In this document: positions 48,295 through 58,511 of the stretch, piece after piece
Position numbering within the stretch: the stretch's first letter is position 1
How the letters are laid out: each line of letters begins with the position of its first letter
From: Mikania micrantha
Taxonomy: Eukaryota > Streptophyta > Magnoliopsida > Asterales > Asteraceae
DNA: 64,000 nt
Direction: 5' to 3'
Assembly: GCA_009363875.1 (NCBI GenBank)
Contig: CM018698.1
Coordinates: 57,569,067-57,633,066, forward strand
The notes under the pieces: model-generated
Told to the model about the DNA's origin: nothing
The model's database searches: none
What the model saw: only the letters and a program-made list of their open reading frames with translations
Position numbers and translations under genes: made by a program

Positions 48295-50170
48295 TAGGGG
48301 TGTTCAACGGTTCGGTTTTCGGTTTAAACGGTTTATTCGGTTCGGGTTAAACGGTTTTGCAGTTTTTTTTACCCCAACCGAAAACCGAACCGAACCGTAT
48401 TAAGGATTGGCCAAACCGAACCGAATTCAACCGAATTCAAAACGGTTCGGATTCGGTTAATAACCGAACAAACCGAATTAAACCGCTTTCAACCGTGTGT
48501 AGTCAAATGACACAAAATTTGCTCCTGATGCTAGTTTAATAGTAATTTGCTCCACAAATGCTAGTTTAATAGTAATTTGCTTCACAATCTATACTATATA
48601 ATAAAAGAATAACAATTTTGCCACATGTCAAATTATTACACCACTATTGCCACATGTCACATTTTTACACCACTATTGCCACTTGTCAAATTTTTATTAA
48701 TCCACTTAATTCTCTCTCATAATAAATGACCATATTCTTTCTCTAATTAAATAATTATAATATAAATAACTAATATATAATTTATCTTTTTAGTATAAAA
48801 CACACTTAAAAATTTTTATAAAATATAAATGTTCTAAAATCAAAATTTTTATAGTAACAAAATTTATGTAGAAAACAAGTTATCTTACAAAAAAATTTTT
48901 TTAAATAAAATATACTATAAAAGAAGTATTTATACAATGTGTTTTTATAAACAAATAACGTTTTTAACTTATTTAAAAACTGAAGTAATAACAATGATAT
49001 AGAAAGTTACACTTTTGGTCCGTTATGTTTAACGTTATTTTCAATTGGGTCCTTTAACTTTAATAATTACAAAAATTATATTTTATATTATTGATTTATA
49101 AAAGTTAGTTTTTAATATAATACAAACTAAAGTTTTTAACGTTATTTATTTCAAAGATACTAATTTCTACACATTAAAAGTTCATATAAAATTCGTATAA
49201 TAATTAGAGTTTTTAATTTTTTTTATTACTTAAAATATTTATTAATATGTGAATTAATCATTTTATATCAAAATATCGTTTTATAATTGTTAAATTTTCA
49301 TCACTAACTACTTAATATTATATTAAATCCGTGTAATACACGGGTTAATAATCTAGTTTGCATAATACACCAGCACAACTGAACTATAACAATTAATATA
49401 AAAACTATATAAAATCGTAAAAAACAAAACAAATATAGTATGAAAGAACGATGGGTGAAGAACAGCAAGTGAGAATTGCATCAACATATTAGCACCATCT
49501 GTTATGCAGCACTAAAGAGCAAGCGTACGTGTATTGTGTACCTAAAAGGCAATAGCCGGAGGGTTTTAGAGTGGAGACAAGCGCAGACCGGAGGAGAAGA
49601 GGGCAAATCAGTAGAGACGATTGGGGTTTTAGATCGAGTAGAAATGAGTGGCTGGAGAGACGTCAGGAGATAGTGGCTCGACCTAAGGGTTTTAGATCAG
49701 TCGAACGGTAGATCGGTTACTTTTCTGACGAAGCTTAAGAATCCACTATATAAACGGTTCCTTCAAACAGCAGATCGACGATTCCTTCAAACAGCAGATC
49801 GATTCCTTCAAAAGCAGATCGGAAGTTTGGGTCGGTGGCCGGAGGGGGTGAGGGAGTCGGCTGAGCTTGAGAGGAATTAGGGCTGGACTTCGGGTATGAT
49901 TAATGAACGAGACTCAATTTGGGTGTCAAGATAAATAGAAAATCATATATTTAAATATTAATTCGGTTTAAACGGTTTAAACCGAATAACCGAATAAACC
50001 GAATTCCAAAAAATATAGGAACCGTAAACCGAACCGAAAACCGAATTTGCAATACGGATACGGTTGGAAACCGAACCGAAAACCGAATTCGCAATCCGAT
50101 TCGGTTTATTTCGGTTACGGATACGGTTTGGATAACGGTTTTAAACGGTTTTCGGTTATTCTAAACACCC
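48295..50170. mobile_element. hAT-type element, 1.88 kb, with a nested Helitron
   Basis: The left end TAGGGGTGTTCAACGGTTCGG and right end TTCTAAACACCC match the complete element at 53229-53664; the flanks GTAAAAGG (48287-48294) and GTCAAACG (50171-50178) agree at 6 of 8. Both subterminal parts are full of cggttcggtt / aaccgaacc in opposite orientation. The interior holds the Helitron at 48588-49356 and a gene-like GC-richer region (49490-49900) with three copies of cgattccttcaaacagcagat (49757-49822) and a TATATAAA at 49747. The right end is 78 bases before the MinE start codon. Confidence 0.7.
48588..49356 (+). mobile_element. Helitron-type element, 769 bp
   Basis: It starts TCTATACTATATAATAAAAG after an A and ends AATCTAG before a T. 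The hairpin CCGTGTAATACACGG (49329-49343) ends about 10 bases before the terminal CTAG. These are textbook Helitron ends. No Rep/helicase gene, so non-autonomous. Confidence 0.8.
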
Positions 50171-50247
50171 GTCAAACGCTTCAGCGAAAAAACTGTCGAC
50201 CAACACCAAACACACGAATCCCCAATCGAAGAAATTGAGAATCAAAA

Positions 50248-52204
50248 ATGGCGATTTATGGTGATTTTAGGCTTTCTGCTGCATTAGGTCCTTCTCCTTC
50301 GAATCACCTTCGTGTCAATTTACCACCGAAGGTCCGATTCTAAATTCACTCTAGTTTTCGATTCCGTTTTTTGTGAATTCAATGATAATCTTTTGATGAA
50401 TACATTATGTTCTGATGATTGGATATGCGTTTCTTTGTTATCAATCTTACTGTTGCTTTTGGTACTTTATTGCGTGAATTTGGGAAATATATGCATATAT
50501 ATGGTTCTCAAAGTTAGGGTTTTTTTTTTTATTTTTAAGGTGATTTTAGAGTATGTGCTCTATCCGATGCGTCTGATGTTAGTTTCTTGTGGATTTTAAT
50601 GGTTTTCGTTTGGGTTGGGGCTTGGAAGTGTCACCATTTTGATCCATGAGCATTTAGGTACTTTTGCTAGTGATCTTACATTTAACATATATATAACTCT
50701 ACATATTCCAAAAAATTCTTTATTAGAACGTCATTTGTTCTCACGTTTATCCCTCACTTTCGCGGTCTGTAAGCAAAGTCGACTACTCGACCTTCGTGAG
50801 AATCCACAATGACACCCAATGCGTAGGAACCTGTAGAATGGGTAAGCCTTCGCTTACAATCAAAATCGAACCTAAAGATAACTTCACCTGGGGCCTCCAG
50901 ATGTATTCAATCGTCCGATCTCCACTATGGAAGGTGAGAGCCCTAACATTGGGCTGGGTTTTTAGGACTACATATTCCAAAATTAAAATACATAAACAGC
51001 AAATGTTAATTGTCCGGTTCAGTTTACATGGTCAGCTATAATTCACATTGATTTTGATGGTAACCAATTTTTGTCAAATATAAATACTGTTACATGAGTA
51101 AATAATTCCAAAAACAAAGACATATATATTAGAGAAACCAGTTATGGTCACCAACTCAATCGTATTCATTTTCATAGCTTATGAATCTTATGTTTCAATT
51201 TGCACTTGATGTCCATTGCGTATTCGATTCGCAGAGTTGGTTAGTTAGCCGTTATGTTCAATAATAAGCCTATAAAACATATCTTTTACATTTCTTTCAT
51301 GATAGAATGCATCTCGGTCAATGCATTTTGGTAAGATTTTCATGTATAATCCTACTTCTTGGCACTTTTTGGGGCAATATTGAACTTTAACTATAGCAAA
51401 ACAATTCTATTCAATAATAATCTAAACTATTGAATGAATGTGTATTAGAAATTAACTTTGGATAACTTGCAACAAGTTCTGATCACTTCCTTTTTGGCTA
51501 TTTTTCTTACTTGTCCCTTTTGAGTTGAAAACACAGCCCAAACCGACCCGTTTATTCGAAATGACCATCTCTATTGTCTCTTAAACATAAATCCTTCTTG
51601 AATACAGGTGGATTCTATTAATTTCATAAATGGTGGGTCAAGTGTTGCCGAAAGCATGTCTAAATGGCCCATTTCAATAGCGCGTGTGCAGAGCACACAG
51701 TGCCATGCTAAACGACCTTTGGGACTCTTTAGTAACTATGAAATCTCAACAAGTTCCATTAACCAAGACGCAGAAAGCTTCCTATTAAATGCCATAAACC
51801 TGAATTTCTTTGAGCGTTTAAGTTTAGCATGGAAAATAATATTCCCCTCTCCATCAATGATCAAGAACTCAAATGCAAGCGTGGCTAAGCAACGGTTGAA
51901 AATGATTCTTTTTTCAGACCGATGTGCAGTCAGTGAAGAGGCGAAACAGAAGATAGTCAGCAATATAGTCAACGTGCTCTCGGACTTTGTGGTGATTGAA
52001 TCTCAAGATAAAGTCCAGCTCAGTGTGTCGACGGACCCTGCACTTGGGACAATTTACTCAGTTACTGTGCCTGTGAGACGCGTGAAAGCCGAGTATCAGG
52101 AAGAAGACGGGGAGGGAACAATAATGGATGTTGAATATAAGGACAGAGGGGCGACTTCTGGTTCTATGGATGTGAAATTCGAGTTTTATGTTCCAAGTGA
52201 ATGA
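50248..52204 (+). CDS. MINE1: MinE homologue, plastid division site factor
   Basis: Two exons, 50248-50331 and 51608-52204, joined in phase 0 (CCGAAG|gtccga...aatacag|GTGGAT), give 226 residues, close to Arabidopsis MinE1 (229). The N-terminus (MAIYGDFRLSAALGPSPSNH) and Ser-rich following part look like a plastid transit peptide. The MinE domain is at about residues 92-186: NFFERLSLAW, ASVAKQRLKMIL, then KVQLSVSTDPALG and SVTVPVRR. A plant-specific acidic tail ends FEFYVPSE. By family knowledge it sits in the chloroplast stroma and works with MinD to place the FtsZ ring at mid-plastid. A hAT element ends 78 bases before the ATG, and the intron holds a possible retroposon (50714-50967). A poly(T) run follows the stop. 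Confidence 0.93.
50714..50967. mobile_element. possible retroposon in the MinE intron
   Basis: A 254-base insert lies between exact 15-bp direct repeats CTACATATTCCAAAA (50699-50713 and 50968-50982). Long direct repeats like these are made by LINE-type target-primed insertion. The insert is GC-richer than the intron and has a GGTTCGATTTTG B-box-like string on the minus strand, but no clear A box or tail. Confidence 0.5.
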
Positions 52205-52493
52205 TTTTTTTTTTTTTTTTTGTGTTTCAGGGTGATTCAACTGTCCAAGATTGTTATATTGAAAAAGAAAATCATGAAATTTGTTATATTTTGCTGCAAA
52301 TGTTGTAAATATTTGATGTTGCTTGTTGGGATGTTTTAATCCTGAGTGAGTTTTAGACCAAAGGTGTTTGAGACAGATACATATACAATTTTACTAATAC
52401 CAGTTCCTAGTTATTTATTGAAAGTTCTACTTTTTGATTTTTAATTTTTTTTTTGAAAAATGTAATTTTGTTTATTTTTTTTAATAAGGTTTA

Positions 52494-52700
52494 TGTCACA
52501 CTCCGCTAAAGCAGAAACACGAGGTTGTGACGTAAAGTGTAAGGATATAATACATTGATCAAAGAGAAAACTAAACATTACATAATTATGTATTACAAAA
52601 TAACCGATCAAGTCTCTTTATTCCAAGTAAAAGTTTGTTATTAAAAACTAAAGCACCAAACTTATGCAAAATCCATTAAAAACATAAATTTCCATATCAT
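52494..52700. repeat. LTR-like 5' end of the TGTCACAC type
   Basis: Begins TGTCACACTCCGC and continues with gttgtgacg, tacattgatcaaag and ttacaaaataa, resembling the starts of insertions A and B. I could not find its other end, so it may be truncated. Confidence 0.4.
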
Positions 52701-53228
52701 AGGTTAAATAGACGAGTCAAACTTTATAAACTGGATTATACCTGAAAAACATGTTTAAAACGATCAACTATGAAAATAGTTAATGAGTTTGCAGGTTTGA
52801 AAACTCAATAAACAGTTTTAAATAAATGCATAAAAATTACGAACTTCCCTAGTTCCCTTTCATAATTCATCTATTATTTCATATGTATGGTCTTTTTTCT
52901 TTAAATCATTTGATGGTGCCAAATATAATTCAATTTTGTTTAATATAAATTACTAAGTTAGTTGGCTAAGAGGACTTGTTTCAAGCCATGTTTTTTGATT
53001 CTCGGGGCTGACTCTGTTTGTGACATTTATTACCTTACACATCCGAGCATAATGGATATGCCAAATGACAACAAAGTCACAGGTGAAACTAGTCTCACCC
53101 TTCTACCCATGCCAAAATGCCTCCAAAGTTTTGGTCATTTGCTTTAACTATTGCTACTTACTTAATAAATTAGTTATTCTAATCACTAACTTAAGCCCAA
53201 AGTAATTTAGATTTTATTCTCTCCCATG

Positions 53229-53664
53229 TAGGGGTGTTCATCGGTTCAGTTAATGGTTTGTTCGGTTTATTCGGTTTTCAATAATTTCCCCCCTAACCGT
53301 CAACCGAACCGAACCGAATTCGGGAAATGGTTATCCGAACCGAATTCAATTCGGTTATAACTGAACAAACCGAATTCAACCGAACAAACCGATTAAAACC
53401 AAATAAACCGAATTCAACATTATATTATCAATAAAAATAATAAATTTAATTATGAATTCGGTTTAATTGGTTAACCGAATAAACCGAACAAACCGATATA
53501 AAAAAAAAAAAACCGTTAACCGAACCGAAAACCGAATTCGGAATTCGGATACGGTTAGGAACCGAAGAGAAAACCGAATTCAGAATTCGGTTCGGTTTTT
53601 TTGGGTTACGGATACGGTTCGGTTATCGGTTTTAAACGGTTTTCGGTTTTTCTGAACACCCCTA
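53229..53664. mobile_element. hAT-type MITE, 436 bp
   Basis: An exact 8-bp duplication CTCCCATG flanks it (53221-53228 and 53665-53672). The ends are TAGGGGTGTTCATCGG and CTGAACACCCCTA. Inside are many cggttcggtt / aaccgaaccg motifs in both orientations. It is the intact relative of the element at 48295. Confidence 0.88.
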
Positions 53665-53929
53665 CTCCCATGCACTCTATCAACCAATTCTCAAACCCTC
53701 AATTATGACTCAAACACTAAAATAACCCCTATGATGAAAAGCCATACAAGAAGAGTATGATGTTCTTCTAAGTAATAAACTTGGACTCTTGTTCCTCTTG
53801 ATTTGGTTTTGATTTCCAATCTGGTTGAATCTAAATTGGTCTATTGAACCAAGTGCAACCCTGATGGAACAATCGAATGACTCAAAGCATGCCTTGTTTC
53901 TAAACCCTTCCATGAATGCCTTGATTTAG

Positions 53930-55056
53930 CCTATATTGATACCATTAGTGATATTGTCAAATCGGTTCCCTCAAACTCATCCTTTCTCTAGTTGCTTCCC
54001 AAAGTTTGACATCAACTATCCTTTCAAGACATACTCACTAAGGGTATTTACATGTCTCAACCGCCTAGCTTCATCAACTCTTCTCTTCCTAACCACATTT
54101 GCAAACTATATAAAACTATCGTTGATTTTCTCAAGCTAGGTACTGATAGATATTTTAGTGTAATTGAGATTAATTTTATCGATCAATACGAATTATGAAA
54201 TTCATTAAATAAGTTGGGTGTTGGGTGCACACTTGTTTAATGATTTATAATTCAAAAGAGTTCCCGGGGGGGGGGGACTGCCCCCGGTTAGCGGGGTCCA
54301 AGGGGCAGAGCCCTGGCCAGGGTCGAGCTGCCAGGTCAGCTTGGAAAATTTTTTTCTAACCTAAGTTGCTATATTTAAAAATCAATAGAAAAATTGATTT
54401 TACGAATTTGGATTTAAAATTCCTAATAAAAGTTTAGTGGCAATTTTGTGAAACTGAAAATTTGAAAACTGCTTGAAAGCAGTTTCCAAAACCTGCAAAC
54501 AAAATTTGATCGATGATTTTTTATTCTACTTACTGGTTCATTCTCGAATTCGCAAAAAATTATCATACTCGTTCTTGAATCGAAATTGAATTTTATCCGA
54601 TCAAACATTTGAGTGAACCACAAATAGTTTGATCTGAATGTGTGATCCACGACTTTCAATTTGATCCGGGTGTTCGTGTTCTGAAAATTCTCTACATGTA
54701 CGATGAATTCAAAAATTACTTGATTTCGGTTCACTTTAAAGCAACCACCTCTGATCCTTCACTCTATGTTAATCATTCCGTCGTATTGCTATGCTTCCTA
54801 GTCTATGTTGATGATATCATTATCATCAACCAAACACTAAGCTAGTGAACACATTTATCCTCTTTCTTGCTACTCACTTTTCTCTCAAAGATCTCACAAA
54901 TCTTTCTTACTTTCTTGGTATTGAGGTTATACCTCACTCTAACGATCTCTTTCCTTTCACAAAGTAAATACATTATTGATATTCTTAAATGTGCTAACAT
55001 GACTGATTGTAAAACAACGTCTACTCCCATGACACCCTTGTCACCCTCATAAAGCT
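53930..55056 (+). pseudogene. Copia reverse transcriptase relic, split by a solo LTR
   Basis: Downstream of 54697 the translation has YDEFKNYLIS, TTSDPSLYVNH, the catalytic motif YVDDIII (about 54806-54826), then LKDLTNLSYFLGIEV in another frame and MTDCKTTSTPM, all characteristic of Copia reverse transcriptase and its connection region. Upstream of 54144 a CKLYK string (about 54098) fits the CKL.K part of the same domain. Frames change several times and stops occur. It belongs to a different Copia lineage from the element at 34178. Confidence 0.75.
54144..54696. mobile_element. solo LTR, 553 bp
   Basis: It begins TGATAGATATTTTAG and ends ATTCTCTACA, with flanks GGTAC and TGTAC (4 of 5 matching). 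It shares its full length with the solo LTR at 61744, including ggttagcggggtccaagggg and the following gctgcc/taggtcagcttgg stretch. A run of about 11 G lies near 54266. It is inserted in the Copia relic. Confidence 0.75.
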
Positions 55057-55484
55057 TTGATAAGAAAAGATTCTTTCCAAACGCCCATTAATAAAAAGGT
55101 TCTAATAAAAATGAAGTGATTGGTTCTAATTAAAAAAAGTGATTTTTGTTGCAATGTTTTCAAAATTGGATCAAACCGACAAGTTAGGTGACGAACCATT
55201 GGTGCTTCCAGTTGGCTACAAACTAATATACGGACATATAGATTGATTGGTTGGACACAAATTAATTGGTTTTTATTGAACGAATTTATTAAAATATATT
55301 TATGTTCGCCTTTTTCATGCTTGTTGGATGATATCTTAGATTTAACAAACTAGTTGAACAATGTTTTAATAGACTTGCCTGGTTTTTAAAATTCAGTGTA
55401 CCAATAAAACTATCCTTTTGTTTTTTTAATATTAATAAATGTTTAAAAAATATGTATGAGTAAAAAATTACATATGTATGATGT

Positions 55485-55748
55485 GATATATTTGATATGA
55501 ATATGACGTATTAAAAATATGATGATGTATGAATATTAGACTGGCTCTAAAGCACATGTTGTGAGGCTGTTCTTGACCCACGTGAAGGTGATTCTTTAGA
55601 AGGATGCACATGTTGTGATATATTTGATATCAATATGATGTATTGAAAATATGATGGTGTATGAATATCGGACTGCTTCTAAAGCACATATTGTGAGGCT
55701 GTCCTTGACCCACGTGGAGGTGATTCTTTAGAAGGATGCATTGGAGGG
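55485..55748. repeat. 132-bp tandem duplication
   Basis: Units start at 55485 and 55617 (gatatatttgatat...gaaggatgca). They differ at several positions and include cttgacccacgtg. No coding role seen. Confidence 0.85.
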
Positions 55749-55791
55749 AGATTACTAGGTGGCTGCACTTGGTGAAGTGCTGTGTATTTGA

Positions 55792-55906
55792 AGTTCTTGT
55801 GGGCCCTCTTTTCCAACATCAACATATATATATATATATAAAGAAATAATAATGTGGACGAGATGATGCGTTGGAGTTCTTGTGGGCCCTTTCTTCCAAC
55901 ATCAAC

Positions 55907-55954
<48 letters not shown>

Positions 55955-55975
55955 AATAATAATATGTAAGAGAGA
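55792..55975. repeat. 83-bp tandem duplication with expanding (AT)n
   Basis: Units start at 55792 and 55875 (agttcttgtgggccct...aacatcaacat, then an AT run, then aaagaaataataat). The AT run is much longer in the second unit (about 55913-55949). Confidence 0.85.
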
Positions 55976-56391
55976 TGATACATGTGAGAAGAATGGTTAA
56001 AAAACTGAGTTGACAGTAATTACTAAGACACATGAGTTAAATGCACCCGTTTACATTAGGGATAATTTTATAACCCTTTTCAAAACATTGCAACTCAATT
56101 GCACACGAATTAGTTGAAAAATCAAAGGACGAAAGACGAATATATCAAAAAGATTGGGGGTGTGATATGACAATAAGGCTTAAGCGAGGATGTTTATACT
56201 TTATAGCACCCAAATAAAATAAAAGTTATATGAATACAATCTAATGTGATCCAACGGCTATAATTCTCTCTCTTTAAAACCACATAGCAACTGGCTCTAA
56301 AAAAACCCTAATTTATTAATTCCACCCAATTCTGCACATCTGAACTCTTCGTCACTTTCTCTGTTGAAGGTTTTGCATCGATCTTCGAAAT

Positions 56392-58511
56392 ATGTCCGAC
56401 GAAGAGCATCAGTTTGAGTCAAAGGCAGATGCCGGAGCATCGAAGACTTTCCCTCAGCAAGCTGGCACCATCAGGAAGAACGGTTACATTGTTATAAAGA
56501 ATCGTGCTTGCAAGGTATTGATTTCTCATCGTTATCTCGGTTTTTAATCGAATTATTGATCTGATATACTTTTCTTCTTCCTGAATTTGCTGTTATAGAT
56601 TGTTGTGCTCGTTCTGACTTCTGAGTATTGATGCGCATCCTCTTAGTAATAATCAGTGGTTTCTTATGCTTGTTTTTTGGATTTGATAGGGTTGATTGTT
56701 TGGATAACAATTTAAAAGGTTTTGAATTAGATTTTGTGTTCGTGGATGTTTTGTGGATCAAAAAGTTTCTGATAAGCTCTATTTATTTGCAAATTTGTTG
56801 ATATGATTATTATGATATCATCTGGGATGATTTTGGTTTTCATGTTGTTAAAAGCAATCTGGGATGATTTTAGTTGATCGTCTTCGTGGTTCTGTTCTAG
56901 CTGTTATCACTATCCCACCTATCTGGGGCTTAAAGCGAAATTAAGTTTTTTGAGTTTTTTTTTTTTTTTTTATTTCTCCTCCAGATATAAAGCTTCTGAG
57001 ATTACTATTTCACTACTTTTAAAATTAAATTGATTTTTGAGAAACACCTATTATTAGCCCTTTTTTTTAATATCATACGATTGGCCAACTCAAAAAACAG
57101 TAAAATATGCAGATAGCAGTAGATTAACTCATGACTGTATAGTAACACCTACTTATCATCTCTGGCACTTCAGGTTGGAGATGGAGCATTTTGATCTGTC
57201 TTCTTTGCCTTAGACTTAGGAATCTTTTGATGCACATATCACACGTTGAATATGTAATGGTTTTACTTTCATTGCATGCCTAAATTCTGAGAATTTAATA
57301 TGTGGTGGTCTAAAGCTGCTGTTTTTCTCGTGCATTAGGCCTGCTCATGTCACTGGCTGATTTTAGAGAGTGTAGCTTGACAATGATTCTTGCAGGATCT
57401 ATGTGAATATGTGTATTTTTTTCATCAACAATTGGCGTGAGTCTGGTTTCTTACCATTTGTCAGCATGAATTGGTGGCTTATTTTGACTAGAAGACATTA
57501 TTCTGTTTAAATTGTTACCTTCTGAATAGACCAATTTTCAAAGATGAAAACAATTAATGGCTTGGCACTTGACAGTACATGTTTTTATATAAATAAGTGA
57601 TTGTTTGTTTTTCTTGTTTATCACTGTTTCTGTATGTTCAAACTGTGTAAATTTGTTTGAAGGTTGTGGAAGTCTCGACCTCGAAGACTGGTAAGCATGG
57701 TCATGCTAAATGTCACTTTGTTGCAATTGATATCTTCAATGGCAAGAAACTTGAAGATATTGTTCCTTCTTCCCACAATTGTGATGTATGTTTTATTTAC
57801 TTCAGTGATAAATTTCTACAAAATTTAAACATTTTTACTTCTTTGGTTTACATTTTCATGTTATATGACATTCTCCTTGATTGCAGGTTCCCCATGTTAG
57901 CCGTACCGATTACCAGCTCATTGATATTTCTGAGGATGGATTTGTATGTCCTTTCTATTATTTTTTCATTTCTAATAAATATATAGGGCATATATTCTGA
58001 TATTTTACTTGGTGTTGGTATAGGTGAGTTTGTTGACCGAGAGTGGTGGCACTAAGGATGACCTCAAGCTTCCAACTGATGACACTCTGCTTACACAGGT
58101 TTGTTGAAATCATTTGGTTTATGTGTCTCCCTCATCTGTTTTACTTATCAATCTTTTTATCATGCAAACCTTTCATAATTTCATCGGTCATCTTAAGCTC
58201 TTAAGGCCTTTTAAAACCAAGATTCAAATATATGTATATAAAAAAAAACTATTTTTCAGTAAAAACAAATACTATGATTTTGTTTGTAGCATGATCATGG
58301 ACAATAAGTAAAAATTAACGAGAAAATTACTCAATAAATTTTCAACAAACATATATATGTACATGTTTACTTCAAAGGATATCAACTATAGTATCCCAAA
58401 TGTGTGCAGATTAAGGATGGTTTTGCTGAAGGGAAGGACCTTGTTGTGACCGTCATGTCTGCCATGGGAGAAGAGCAGATCTGTGCTCTCAAGGATATTG
58501 GTCCCAAGTAA
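56392..58511 (+). CDS. eIF5A: eukaryotic translation factor eIF5A, five exons
   Basis: Exons 56392-56514, 57663-57785, 57887-57943, 58024-58098 and 58410-58511 (41, 41, 19, 25 and 33 codons) give 159 residues, the usual plant eIF5A length. All junctions are phase 0 with GT-AG ends. It starts [11 protein letters not shown]; the hypusine loop [12 protein letters not shown] is at residues 46-57, with the Lys of TGKHGH expected to be modified by deoxyhypusine synthase and hydroxylase. The second half ([19 protein letters not shown], ending CALKDIGPK) is the OB-fold domain. The protein binds the ribosomal E site and helps elongation through proline-rich stretches. The 1.15-kb first intron is typical of highly expressed plant housekeeping genes. 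A CT run (tctctctcttt, about 56267) lies upstream and is a possible initiator region. Confidence 0.97.

Noticed and set aside
52494..53930. A complete solo LTR starting TGTCACACTCC
   Set aside because: No matching end with a GTTTA duplication could be found, so only the LTR-like start is annotated.
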